A stretch of DNA of 36,894 bases from an uncultured Bacilli bacterium (lineage in GTDB: Bacteria > Bacillota_I > Bacilli_A > RF39 > UBA660). The stretch lies in contig CANQWB010000011.1 of the NCBI GenBank assembly GCA_947627435.1, forward strand, positions 1-36,894, read 5' to 3'. Both the position numbers and the translations under genes were made by a program. Shown here one piece after another: positions 1 through 7,821 of the stretch (its first letter is position 1; each line of letters opens with the position of its first letter). Below the pieces are notes generated by a model, which searched no databases, was not told the DNA's origin, and saw nothing but the letters and a program-made list of their open reading frames with translations.

Positions 1-127
1 AAACATAACATATTATACTATAATCAGACTTAATGCCGTTATTTTGTTAAAAGCGGACTTCCAAATGAAAATTAACAGTATCTAACATAAAATGGGATAC
101 CATCTTTTTTTTTTGCCTAAAATACTG

Positions 128-133
128 TATAAT
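128..133 (+). promoter_or_regulatory. -10 element of the obg promoter
   Basis: TATAAT at 128-133 lies 23 bases before the preferred obg start at 157. The bases at the -35 distance are only a T-run, so the -35 is weak. Transcription would begin near 140, which makes the upstream ATG at 145 nearly leaderless and favours the start at 157. Confidence 0.5.
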
Positions 134-156
134 AACAACTAGAAATGAGTGATACT

Positions 157-1431
157 ATGTTTGTAGATGAGGTAACGATTGAATTATTCGCAGGGGATGG
201 TGGGAATGGATGTATGGCTTTCCGCCGAGAAAAATTTATTCCTATGGGTGGACCATATGGAGGAAATGGAGGAAAAGGTAGTGACATCATTTTTGAAGTA
301 GATGAAGGTTTAAATACATTAATTGATTTACGATATAATAGGGTAATTAAAGGGGATAAAGGCCAAAATGGAGAAGGAAAAGCCAAACAAGGAGCCAATG
401 CCAAAGATGTCATTGTTAAAGTACCATTGGGAACAGTCATTACGGATATAGATACTAATTTAATTATAGCTGATTTAACCAAAAAGGAAGATCGTTGTAT
501 TGTCGCTTTTGGTGGTCGTGGTGGACGCGGAAATATCGCTTTTGCAACACGTTCCAATCCTGCTCCTGCTTTTGCAGAAAATGGAGAACCAGGAGAATAT
601 AAAAAAGTAAAAGTAGAACTGAAACTACTTGCTGATGTTGGTTTAGTTGGTATGCCAAGTGTTGGGAAATCTACTTTAATTTCACAAATATCTGCATCCA
701 AACCTAAAATTGCCGCTTATCATTTTACGACATTGACACCTAACTTAGGAGTAGTTCGTGTTTCTGAAAATAAATCCTTTGTAGTTGCGGATTTACCAGG
801 TTTAATTGAAGGTGCATCTTTAGGAGAAGGACTGGGCGATCGCTTTTTAAAACATATTGAGCGTACCCGTATTATTGCGCATGTCATAGATATGAGTGGT
901 TTTGAAGGAAGAAATCCATATGATGATTATCAATTGATTAATCATGAATTAGAGCAATTTAATCCCAATTTACTAGAAAAACCACAAATTATCATTGCCA
1001 ATAAAATGGATATAGAAGGTGCAGAAGAAAATTTAAAAACATTTCAAACCAAAGTAAAAGATATTCCCATTTATCCAATTTCTGCGATGAAAAAAGAAGG
1101 ATTACAACCAGTGATTTATGCATTGTCAGAACAATTAGACACTATCGAAAAACAACCTTTATATGAGGAACAACAATTTGAAAGTCATATTTTATATCAA
1201 TTCAAAAATGAACAACCTTTTACCATTACCAAAGAAGATGATGTATGGGTGATTCGTGGAAAAGAAGTCGAAAAATTACTTCGTATGACACGATTTTCAA
1301 CCGATGAAGCTGCAGCACGTTTTGCCAATAAATTAAGAAAAATGGGAATCGATGAACGCCTCCGTGAAATGGGAGCAAACGATGGCGATACAGTCCGTAT
1401 TTTAGATTTTGAATTTGAATATAAATTATAA
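157..1431 (+). CDS. obg: GTPase Obg/CgtA, ribosome-associated
   Basis: Obg is an essential GTPase that binds the large ribosomal subunit and links ribosome maturation with stress and, in sporeformers, sporulation. The 424-residue product has the three expected parts: a glycine-rich Obg fold (about 1-158, rich in GGxGG repeats), a G domain with P-loop GMPSVGKST at about 165-173, DLPGL at 212-216 and NKMD at 282-285, and a C-terminal OCT domain from about 340. I chose ATG 157 over ATG 145: the family begins MFVDEV, the GAGTGAT just upstream matches the GGTGAT-type ribosome site used widely here, and ATG 145 is too close to the -10. truB follows after 9 bases, so the two are probably co-transcribed. 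Confidence 0.97.
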   Translation: MFVDEVTIELFAGDGGNGCMAFRREKFIPMGGPYGGNGGKGSDIIFEVDEGLNTLIDLRYNRVIKGDKGQNGEGKAKQGANAKDVIVKVPLGTVITDIDTNLIIADLTKKEDRCIVAFGGRGGRGNIAFATRSNPAPAFAENGEPGEYKKVKVELKLLADVGLVGMPSVGKSTLISQISASKPKIAAYHFTTLTPNLGVVRVSENKSFVVADLPGLIEGASLGEGLGDRFLKHIERTRIIAHVIDMSGFEGRNPYDDYQLINHELEQFNPNLLEKPQIIIANKMDIEGAEENLKTFQTKVKDIPIYPISAMKKEGLQPVIYALSEQLDTIEKQPLYEEQQFESHILYQFKNEQPFTITKEDDVWVIRGKEVEKLLRMTRFSTDEAAARFANKLRKMGIDERLREMGANDGDTVRILDFEFEYKL

Positions 1432-1440
1432 GGTGAAGAT

Positions 1441-2307
1441 ATGAATGGAATTTTACTCATTAATAAAGAATCAGGCATGACTAGTCGTGATGTAGTAAAT
1501 AAAGTATGCAACCTATTACATACCAAAAAAGTAGGGCATACAGGAACACTGGATCCACTTGCTACTGGTGTCATGGTACTATGTATTGGATCTGCTACTA
1601 AAATGGTTGAAATCATAACTGCAAGTAAAAAAGAATATATTGCTGAAATTATATTTGGTATCAAAAATGATACAGGAGATATTACAGGAAATATAGTGGA
1701 AAAACAAGACGTACATCTTTCCAAACAAGCCATTCAACAAGCTTGCCAAGAAATGACTAAAACATATATGCAAACAGTTCCGATCTATTCGGCTGTCAAA
1801 ATAAACGGTAAAAAATTATATGAATATGCTCGCATAGGGAAAAAAATAGAACTTCCCAATAGAGAAGTCACAATTTATCATTTGGATATAATATCAGATC
1901 CAATTTATGAAAATGGAAAGACCAGAGTCAAAATCAAAACGATGGTCAGTAAAGGTACTTATATTCGTAGTTTAATTGAAGATCTAGCACAACAATTACA
2001 TACGATTGGAACAATGGCTTCTTTAAAACGAACCAAACAAGGAAATTATTCAATAGAAGAATGTGTTACTTTATCCCAAATAGAAAATGGGAATGTTCCT
2101 ATCCACGATTTATCTACTATATTAAAACCATTTCCAAAAGTAATTGTAAATGACTTTTTAACATGTAAAATCCAAAATGGTGCCATTTTAGAAAATCGTT
2201 ATCAAGAAGATGTTATTTTATTTGTAACCGAAGATGGAAGACCACTTGCCTTATATCAAGTATACGAAAAAGATAAAACAAAAATAAAACCATGGAAAAT
2301 GTTATAG
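1441..2307 (+). CDS. truB: tRNA pseudouridine(55) synthase TruB
   Basis: TruB converts uridine 55 in the T-loop of tRNAs to pseudouridine. The 288-residue length is normal. The N-terminal motif GTLDPLATG contains the catalytic aspartate (D38), and the thumb-loop and C-terminal regions (SAVKINGKKLYEYAR, KGTYIRSL) are typical. The ribosome site AAGGTGA ends close to the ATG. It is usually grouped with rbfA and ribF; here it sits between obg and a cysteine desulfurase with short gaps, so these three probably form one operon in which two of the genes serve ribosome assembly and tRNA modification. Confidence 0.97.
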   Translation: MNGILLINKESGMTSRDVVNKVCNLLHTKKVGHTGTLDPLATGVMVLCIGSATKMVEIITASKKEYIAEIIFGIKNDTGDITGNIVEKQDVHLSKQAIQQACQEMTKTYMQTVPIYSAVKINGKKLYEYARIGKKIELPNREVTIYHLDIISDPIYENGKTRVKIKTMVSKGTYIRSLIEDLAQQLHTIGTMASLKRTKQGNYSIEECVTLSQIENGNVPIHDLSTILKPFPKVIVNDFLTCKIQNGAILENRYQEDVILFVTEDGRPLALYQVYEKDKTKIKPWKML

Positions 2308-2320
2308 AAAGAAGGGTAAT

Positions 2321-3457
2321 ATGATTTATTTAGATTATTCTGCAACCACTCCTTGTAGAGATGAAGTATTAGAAAGTTTTACACAAGTCACAAAAACCGT
2401 CTTTGCCAATTCCAATTCTTTACATCGTTTAGGTGTGGAAGCAAAACAATTAGAAATGCAAGCAACCAATCAAATTGCCCACATTTTAGGTTGTAAACCT
2501 AGTGAAATCATTTATACCAGTGGGGCAAGTGAATCTAATAATATGGCAATCAAAGGAATTGCATTTCAATATGCGAATCGTGGGAAGCATATTATTACAA
2601 CCAATTTAGAACATTCTTCCATTTATGGACCCTTACATTTTTTAGAAAAACATGGATTTACGATTGATATTGTCAAAACCGATGCCAATGGAATGGTCGA
2701 TATGGAACATCTCCAACAACTTTTAACAAATGATACCATATTAGTAAGTATCGCGAGTGTAAACAGTGAAACAGGTTTGAGACAGCCCGTAGAAGCTATC
2801 GGTACTTTTTTAAAAAAATACCCTAAATGTTTCTTTCATGTGGATATGACTCAAAGTATTGGAAAAATCCACATCTCACTTGAAAATATTGATTTAGCTA
2901 GTTTTTCTGCCCATAAATTTTATGGAATGAAAGGAATTGGTTGCCTGATAAAAAAAGAATCAATTACATTAGAACCACTGATTCATGGTGGAAAAAGTAC
3001 CACATCATTTCGTTCAGGAACGCCTGCAATTCCTTTAATTGTCTCCATATCGAAAGCTTTGCGTTTGATAAACGAAGAATTAGATAGTAATTATCAAAAA
3101 GTAGAGAAAATGACAACATATCTGATAGAAAATCTAAAAAAATATCCCAATGTTGAGATCAATCATAATCAATATTGTATTCCGCATATTTTAAATATAA
3201 GTTTAATGCATACAAAACCAGAAACACTATTACATGCTTTAGAAGAAAAAGATATTTTTATTTCTACACAAAGTGCATGTTCCTATGGACATACAGTCAG
3301 CCGGGCTGTAAAAGAATTATCTAAAAATGAGGCAGTTGCATCCCATAGTGTTAGAATTAGTATATCAGGATATACAACCCAAGAAGAAATCGAAGAATTT
3401 TTAAAACAGTTTGATGGATGTTATCATGCTTTAAATTTTATCAATAAACCAATTTGA
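2321..3457 (+). CDS. Cysteine desulfurase, NifS/IscS-like class V aminotransferase
   Basis: This PLP enzyme takes sulfur from L-cysteine and passes it as persulfide to iron-sulfur cluster or thio-tRNA pathways. The 378 residues begin with the family motif YLDYSATTP, carry the PLP lysine in SAHKFYG (K199), HVDMTQSIGK for cofactor contacts, and the persulfide cysteine in QSACSYG (C320). The ribosome site is GAAAGAAGGG. No scaffold or thiI gene is adjacent, so the acceptor is unknown. With truB just upstream, a tRNA-thiolation role (as for NifS partners of ThiI or MnmA) is possible but is inference. Its TGA stop lies inside the -35 hexamer of the next promoter. Confidence 0.93.
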   Translation: MIYLDYSATTPCRDEVLESFTQVTKTVFANSNSLHRLGVEAKQLEMQATNQIAHILGCKPSEIIYTSGASESNNMAIKGIAFQYANRGKHIITTNLEHSSIYGPLHFLEKHGFTIDIVKTDANGMVDMEHLQQLLTNDTILVSIASVNSETGLRQPVEAIGTFLKKYPKCFFHVDMTQSIGKIHISLENIDLASFSAHKFYGMKGIGCLIKKESITLEPLIHGGKSTTSFRSGTPAIPLIVSISKALRLINEELDSNYQKVEKMTTYLIENLKKYPNVEINHNQYCIPHILNISLMHTKPETLLHALEEKDIFISTQSACSYGHTVSRAVKELSKNEAVASHSVRISISGYTTQEEIEEFLKQFDGCYHALNFINKPI

Positions 3458-3482
3458 CATCCATCGTAATTTATGCTAGAAT
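3454..3482 (+). promoter_or_regulatory. Strong extended -10 promoter for the coiled-coil gene
   Basis: TTGACA at 3454-3459, a 17-base spacer, and TAGAAT at 3477-3482 with a TGC extended -10. The -35 overlaps the TGA stop of the cysteine desulfurase gene. This also argues that the TTG at 3454 is not a translation start. Confidence 0.8.
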
Positions 3483-3510
3483 ATGCACTCAAAAGAAGGG
3501 GTGCTTTTTT

Positions 3511-4560
3511 ATGGAAAAACTTAAGTACTGTTTATATATGATGTCAGAGCGTCAAAAAATGATCGCGCAAAACAATCAAAAAATAGAAGCATTACAAGCA
3601 ATATTAAATCAAGATAAAGAATATCAAAAATATACTTCTTTGGTTGGTAATTTAAAATTAACTTTAAAACGACATGATCAAAAAGAAAAAGAACTAGAAA
3701 ATCAACGTTCTTATCATCAACAAGCTGTTATCAATCATTCTCATATGATACAAAATATTACAGAACAAATAGAAGCAAAAAAAGAGCAGATGAATATTCT
3801 TAATATGATACTAAATCAGTATCAAAAAAATGGGAAAAAGAATATATTGTTCTTATTTTTACAATATTATGATGAAAAACAAAAGATAAACCAAGAAGAA
3901 TTGCATGAAAAAGAGATGTTATCTTCTGTTTTCTTAAAATTTGTTCAAATTTATGGAACACTTCAACAACGTAAAAATCAAGAATTACAGGCAAAATTGA
4001 ATCTATCAGAATGGGAAGATCCTGAATTGAAACCATTACTGATGTCTGTTCCATTTATCACAACAAATACTTCAAAAGAAATCAAAAAACTTCTTCAATT
4101 ACCTGCATGGCATAATTCAAACTTGCAATCCATTTTAAAAACTGCGATTTGTTTTACAAGTGAAGATGATGCTAAAACGATTTCTAAAACAGGAAATATA
4201 GAATATTTAGAATATCATACATTAATGAGACAATATCAGGAAGACATTCAAGTATTAGAAAAACAAAAGATCCAGATGGAAACAAAATTACAAGAAACAA
4301 GAAAATTCTTACGTCAATATCCAGAACAAATGAAAACATTGAAACGAGTTCAAAAAGAATTGCAAAAATTTCTTACAAATGCAGAACAACAATTGTATGC
4401 GATTGCAATTCAAAGAAAACCGATTGAAAATAAAATAATCGATTTAATTATGAGTAATTGTTTTTATAAAAATCAATACTATATACTAAGAGAAACATAC
4501 ATGAGACTATCTACGGATTCTACAGTGATTGCATTTGAAAAACAAAAAATTATTAGTTAA
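3511..4560 (+). CDS. Unknown coiled-coil protein
   Basis: I do not recognise this 349-residue protein. The start is ATG 3511, preceded by AGAAGGGGTG at the right distance; upstream in-frame TTG 3454 is part of the promoter. It has no signal peptide or clear membrane segment. Long charged, glutamine- and lysine-rich helices (about 12-115 and 230-310) predict coiled coils, separated by a more globular middle (about 150-215) containing WEDPELKPLL. It could be a structural or regulatory cytoplasmic protein. It has its own strong promoter and is followed directly by the OLE RNA promoter, so it is probably monocistronic. No obvious terminator lies between it and the RNA. Confidence 0.75.
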   Translation: MEKLKYCLYMMSERQKMIAQNNQKIEALQAILNQDKEYQKYTSLVGNLKLTLKRHDQKEKELENQRSYHQQAVINHSHMIQNITEQIEAKKEQMNILNMILNQYQKNGKKNILFLFLQYYDEKQKINQEELHEKEMLSSVFLKFVQIYGTLQQRKNQELQAKLNLSEWEDPELKPLLMSVPFITTNTSKEIKKLLQLPAWHNSNLQSILKTAICFTSEDDAKTISKTGNIEYLEYHTLMRQYQEDIQVLEKQKIQMETKLQETRKFLRQYPEQMKTLKRVQKELQKFLTNAEQQLYAIAIQRKPIENKIIDLIMSNCFYKNQYYILRETYMRLSTDSTVIAFEKQKIIS

Positions 4561-4611
4561 AAAATGAAAAATTATGACGTGTTTTTGCATATAATAGAGT
4601 ATAGTGTAAAT

Positions 4612-4639
4612 TTGACAAAATTGTAATATTTGATATAAT
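4612..4639 (+). promoter_or_regulatory. OLE RNA promoter
   Basis: TTGACA at 4612-4617, a 16-base spacer and TATAAT at 4634-4639 with a TGA extended -10. This near-consensus promoter places the RNA start at about 4646. Confidence 0.8.
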
Positions 4640-4645
4640 ATTTAT

Positions 4646-5210
4646 ATAAATTGATGGCACATTATTCTAGTCAATGACATTTTTGATGAAGGTGGGGCTA
4701 AAAATCCACTAAAGAGCATACCTGTGAAACTTCTGGTGCTTGCTTCTTACGCCCAGTTTGGGGTGGGTGCTGGAAGATAGAATGTTGGGCGATTCATAAT
4801 GGCATATGAAATACGACCCAATATTCGCGGAGACCTAGACTTGTTATCAGCCTATACATGACAACATTGACGGACTGGTGACGACCTAGGATGAAACCTA
4901 CTATGTGGGGAAACTTACGAGTAGTGTAGCTTGTCTTGCGTGAACGACTTGGGATAGTTGAGCAAATAACGTATATTTGGCCAAATATACTTTATATCGC
5001 AACTTGAAATATCGTTTGCAAAAAAGAATTAATCTAAAATGTGTTGGTGAGGAAATCTCCTAGAGTGCCTGTTGGTATGGGATTGCAGTGCGTACTCAGT
5101 GGTAATCAAGCCATATATTCGGTAACGATATATCCATTTCTTTCAAGGGGAACCGCTTCTCTGGTAACGGAAAGTAGAAATGGGGGAAATCCTGCTTGAC
5201 CTTAAGACGT
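4646..5210 (+). ncRNA. ole: OLE RNA (ornate large extremophilic RNA)
   Basis: About 565 bases without a credible ORF, markedly richer in G than the surroundings and full of paired segments. Visible helices: 4781-4791 with 4814-4825 (capped by TTCATA 4793-4798 and TATGAA 4805-4810); TTGTTAT with ATGACAA around 4840-4865; TCAAGC 5106-5111 with GCTTGA 5194-5199; ATATAT hairpin near 5113-5131; CCATTTCTTTC 5134-5144 with 5170-5183. Unpaired blocks such as GGTAACG recur. OLE RNAs are about 600 nt, associate with the cell membrane as a ribonucleoprotein, and nearly always precede the gene for OapA, as here. Known work in Bacillus halodurans ties OLE to growth in cold, ethanol and to magnesium or nutrient stress. 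RNase P, tmRNA and group II intron signatures are absent. The 3' end is not sharply defined; it is probably processed from a transcript that includes oapA. Confidence 0.85.
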
Positions 5211-5267
5211 AAAGTTTACCATACCGATTGCCATTATTTATTTTTTTTATGTCCAAAGGGGAATTAT

Positions 5268-5852
5268 ATGAAAAATGAAATTCAAAATTTAAAAGTACAA
5301 ACACGTCGAAAGAAAATCAATCAGAAAAAAACAGATTGGAATTGGATTATTCGCATTACCATATTAGCATGTATGATTTCGTTTGCATTTTCCTTCGTTT
5401 CAGAATTTACCATTCCAAATGTTCATATTATTATTGGAGTTTTGCTCGTAATTGTTTTTATTTTATTTGGAGTTTTATTTGATATTATTGGCGTTGCCGT
5501 AACTGCAGCCGATGAAAAACCATTTCACTCTATGAATGCAAGAAAAGTAAAAGGAGCAGATCTAGCAGTAAAAATGAAAAAGAATGCCGATAAAGTTGCT
5601 TCTTTTTGTAATGATGTCATTGGTGATATTTGTGGTGTTGTTTCAGGTTCTGCTGGTGCGATGATTGCCTTATCAATATCCAATATGTTGTCCGTAGATA
5701 AATTTTTTATAACCTTATTGATGACTTCCATTATTGCTGCATTGACAATCGGTGGAAAGGCAATTGGAAAAAATTATGCAATCAATAATGGAAATTTGAT
5801 TTTATTTCGTTTTGCAAAAATCCTTTCTCATTTTTATAAAATTAAAAAGTAA
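5268..5852 (+). CDS. oapA: OLE-associated membrane protein OapA
   Basis: OapA binds OLE RNA and anchors it to the membrane. The 194-residue product has a basic N-terminus (RRKK, about 13-16), predicted membrane segments at about 26-46, 52-74, 122-142 and 146-164, and between the second and third a conserved polar stretch with FDIIGVAVTAADEKPFHSM followed by a lysine-rich helix. It contains DVIGD (D116 and D120), a DxxxD motif; as I recall, B. halodurans OapA has a functionally critical aspartate pair of this spacing (D104/D108). The start is ATG 5268 with AAAGGGGA upstream; the longer in-frame start at 5196 lies inside the RNA. The position directly after the OLE RNA is the strongest support. 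Other partners (OapB, OapC) are not in this window. Confidence 0.88.
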   Translation: MKNEIQNLKVQTRRKKINQKKTDWNWIIRITILACMISFAFSFVSEFTIPNVHIIIGVLLVIVFILFGVLFDIIGVAVTAADEKPFHSMNARKVKGADLAVKMKKNADKVASFCNDVIGDICGVVSGSAGAMIALSISNMLSVDKFFITLLMTSIIAALTIGGKAIGKNYAINNGNLILFRFAKILSHFYKIKK

Positions 5853-5868
5853 AATTACTTTTTTTTAT
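5844..5868 (+). terminator. Possible terminator after oapA
   Basis: AAAAAGT, loop AAAATT, ACTTTTT overlapping the oapA stop codon and running into eight Ts. The stem is all A-T except one pair, so it is weak. Confidence 0.4.
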
Positions 5869-5895
5869 TGCGAAAAATCGCAAAATATGTATAAT
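5868..5895 (+). promoter_or_regulatory. Lipoprotein promoter with inverted repeat over the -35
   Basis: TTGCGA at 5868-5873, 16-base spacer, TATAAT at 5890-5895. TTGCGA and TCGCAA (5878-5883) form a perfect 6-base inverted repeat around AAAA, covering the -35. It could be an operator; no T-run follows, so it is not a plus-strand terminator. Confidence 0.55.
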
Positions 5896-5915
5896 TATAG
5901 ATAGAAAGGAATGAA

Positions 5916-6728
5916 ATGATGAAAAAAACAAAATGGTTAGCACTTGTGGTTGCGATGGTATTCTTATTTACGGGTTGTGGTAAAAAATTATCAGATGCAG
6001 AAATAATAGATAATGCTGGAAAACAAATGAAAGAATTATCTAATTATGCAATGACTATGGATATCCAAATGGGAATAAAAAGTTCTGGATTAGAAATGAG
6101 TATACCTTTTACGATTGATTTAGAATTGGATAATCAATCCAAACTAGGTTATATGAAATTAGTGGCAGAAATACTTGGTATATCTATTACATCAGAAAGC
6201 TATATGGATGCATCAACAAATCCAAATGTCACATATACAAAAGAAGTAATGGCAGATACATGGACAAAAAAATATAGTGAAGATGCAGACGAATTTGATG
6301 ATATTGTTTCCATTACAGAAAATAGTGAAAACATCGAGAAAAAAGAATCTAATGATAAAAACATCTTATATTATCAAGTCACAATCACAAAAGAAAAAAT
6401 GCAAGAATTGCTAAATGAATCTATGAGTACTGTAGAGAGTGATACAGAGACTTATACCATCGATGGAGATGTAATAGTAGACTTATATATCGATAAAAAA
6501 ACAAATTACATTACTAAAATGGAAATGGATTTATTGGATGTTATATCTTTTGATGAGGAAGATACTGAATTGACGGCATTTACCATGTCTATTACATTTT
6601 CTAAGTTTAACGAAATTGACAAAATCACAATTCCCGATGAAGTCATTGAAAATGCAGTAGAAGAACAAGAAGAATATGATGATACAGATATCGAATCAAG
6701 TGGTATCGATTATGAACTAGAAGTATAA
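5916..6728 (+). CDS. Secreted lipoprotein, DUF6612-like
   Basis: The product is 270 residues from the first of two adjacent ATGs (5916, 5919). It begins with a lipoprotein signal: MMKK, a hydrophobic stretch and lipobox FTGC with the lipidated cysteine at 21. The mature part resembles the LolA/DUF6612-type lipoproteins of Bacillota: an AxxIIDNAGKQMKELSNY opening, repeated beta-strand-like segments (YMDAS, YYQVTITKEKM, VDLYIDKKTNYITKMEMDL) and an acidic C-terminal tail. Such proteins are thought to bind hydrophobic or cell-wall ligands, but the function here is unknown. It has its own promoter and is closed by a strong terminator. It is not obviously related to oapA upstream. Confidence 0.7.
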   Translation: MMKKTKWLALVVAMVFLFTGCGKKLSDAEIIDNAGKQMKELSNYAMTMDIQMGIKSSGLEMSIPFTIDLELDNQSKLGYMKLVAEILGISITSESYMDASTNPNVTYTKEVMADTWTKKYSEDADEFDDIVSITENSENIEKKESNDKNILYYQVTITKEKMQELLNESMSTVESDTETYTIDGDVIVDLYIDKKTNYITKMEMDLLDVISFDEEDTELTAFTMSITFSKFNEIDKITIPDEVIENAVEEQEEYDDTDIESSGIDYELEV

Positions 6729-6753
6729 AGAACAGTAAATACTGTTCTTTTCT
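6728..6753 (+). terminator. Terminator of the lipoprotein gene
   Basis: AAGAACAGT (6728-6736), loop AAAT, ACTGTTCTT (6741-6749) followed by Ts. The perfect 9-bp stem overlaps the stop codon. Confidence 0.85.
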
Positions 6754-6773
6754 ATAAACAAGAATTTTATAAC

Positions 6774-6800
6774 CAAAAAAATCATCCAAAATGGATGATT
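6774..6800 (-). terminator. Terminator of cotE
   Basis: On the minus strand AATCATCC, loop ATTTT, GGATGATT followed by six Ts; positions 6780-6800 with the T-run at 6775-6780. Confidence 0.8.
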
Positions 6801-6816
6801 CAACATAATTAGAAAA

Positions 6817-7380
6817 CTAGGAATTCATAGAATCAGTTTCGTTGGTTTCATGCATATAATCAGGATTTACAGATTCTTCAATTTCGTTTAAAACAGAATC
6901 ATCGACGTCATCTTCAATTTCATCCCATGGTTCTTCATCATCTTCAATGGCAATTTTCATTTTTGTTTCTCCTACAATTTCAACACCTAATTCTTTTTCA
7001 ATATCAAAATTAATATTACCATTATCATCAATGTTAACTTTTGTACAATTTGGTTGTTTTAAAGTACGAACAATAATATCTGTATCACCTGTTAGATCTG
7101 CATCTTCACGTACTTTCACATTAAATAAATCATTATAATCTACTTTTTTACTTACCACAGTAGTTTTACTATCTCCGTCATAAGAATACCAAATGTTTAC
7201 ATCATAAGAACCGTCTACACCAATTTTTTCTCCCGATTTATATCCTTTAAATTTGTGGTTGATGACCCAACATCCAAGTACTGTAGTTGGTTCTGCTTCA
7301 GTTGTAATGGTATAGTTATTTTGAAATGATTTTTTTCCTTTACCAATGATTGCTTTGGTAACAATCTCTTTAAAAGCCAC
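6817..7380 (-). CDS. cotE: CotE-type outer spore coat morphogenetic protein
   Basis: CotE organises the outer layer of the endospore coat. The 187-residue product matches the family along its length: FKEIVTKAIIGKGKKSF at the start, VLGCWVINHKFKG, GSYDVNIWYSYDGDSKTTVV, VDYNDL, TLKQPNC and VEIVGETKMK, ending in a very acidic tail (from about 145) as in B. subtilis CotE. The start is GTG 7380, with AGGGGTGAT at the right distance; a GTG at 7395 is part of that site. It is monocistronic on the minus strand, divergent from rpsP, and closed by a terminator. Expression in the mother cell would be expected from a sporulation sigma factor. Together with spoIIP in this window it implies an endospore former. 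Confidence 0.92.
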   Translation of the reverse strand: MAFKEIVTKAIIGKGKKSFQNNYTITTEAEPTTVLGCWVINHKFKGYKSGEKIGVDGSYDVNIWYSYDGDSKTTVVSKKVDYNDLFNVKVREDADLTGDTDIIVRTLKQPNCTKVNIDDNGNINFDIEKELGVEIVGETKMKIAIEDDEEPWDEIEDDVDDSVLNEIEESVNPDYMHETNETDSMNS

Positions 7381-7484
7381 GATATCACCCCTCACTTTAA
7401 TGTATGCGACTGACTAGGAAAAGTGCACAAAAGGATACATAAAAACCCCAAATTCGAATATTATATAGTGTTAACATAAATAAG

Positions 7485-7513
7485 TTGACACACCTATTGA
7501 AATATGATATACT
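7485..7513 (+). promoter_or_regulatory. rpsP promoter
   Basis: TTGACA at 7485-7490, 17-base spacer, TATACT at 7508-7513 with a TGA extended -10. The transcript would start near 7520, giving a leader of about 20 bases. A minus-strand TATAAT (7460-7465) for cotE lies just upstream, so the divergent promoters are packed within 55 bases. Confidence 0.85.
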
Positions 7514-7538
7514 GAATATCAGTGAACGGAGGTGCTTT

Positions 7539-7820
7539 ATGGCAGTAAAATTAAGATTAAAAAGAATGGGAGCCAAAAAAAGACCATATTATCGTATTGT
7601 AGCTGCAGATTCTAGAAGTCCTAGAGATGGTAGATTTATTGAAATTGTAGGAACTTATAATCCAATTACAGAACCAGCTGAAGTTAAAGTCGATGAAGAA
7701 ATTGCTTTAAAATGGTTAAACAATGGTGCAATTCCTACCGATACTGTTAGAGATTTATTGAGAAAACAAGGAATTATGGAAAAATTTCATTATTCTAAAA
7801 TGAAAAAAGAGGATAAATAA
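7539..7820 (+). CDS. rpsP: 30S ribosomal protein S16
   Basis: S16 is a primary-assembly protein of the small ribosomal subunit. The 93-residue product has the family start [20 protein letters not shown] and the [13 protein letters not shown] and GTYNP motifs, with a lysine-rich C-terminus. Start ATG 7539 is preceded by ACGGAGGTG. The earlier in-frame TTG is the promoter -35. khpA follows after one base, a coupling conserved in Bacillota. Unlike many relatives, the usual rimM-trmD-rplS genes do not follow; transcription ends after khpA. Confidence 0.97.
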   Translation: MAVKLRLKRMGAKKRPYYRIVAADSRSPRDGRFIEIVGTYNPITEPAEVKVDEEIALKWLNNGAIPTDTVRDLLRKQGIMEKFHYSKMKKEDK

Positions 7821-7821
7821 T

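Noticed and set aside
117-701. Long minus-strand ORF opposite obg
   Set aside because: It mirrors the Gly-rich codons of obg as a Pro/Ser-rich product and has no ribosome site or promoter.
3454-3510. N-terminal extension of the coiled-coil protein
   Set aside because: It would be translated from the promoter itself; ATG 3511 has a ribosome site.
4646-5210. OLE region as RNase P RNA, tmRNA, group II intron or a ROOL/GOLLD-type RNA
   Set aside because: The characteristic cores of RNase P and tmRNA and any tag ORF or intron ORF are absent, and the adjacent OapA gene specifically supports OLE.
5196-5267. Longer 218-residue version of OapA
   Set aside because: The added 24 residues lie in the conserved 3' helix of the RNA and there is no ribosome site; ATG 5268 has AAAGGGGA.
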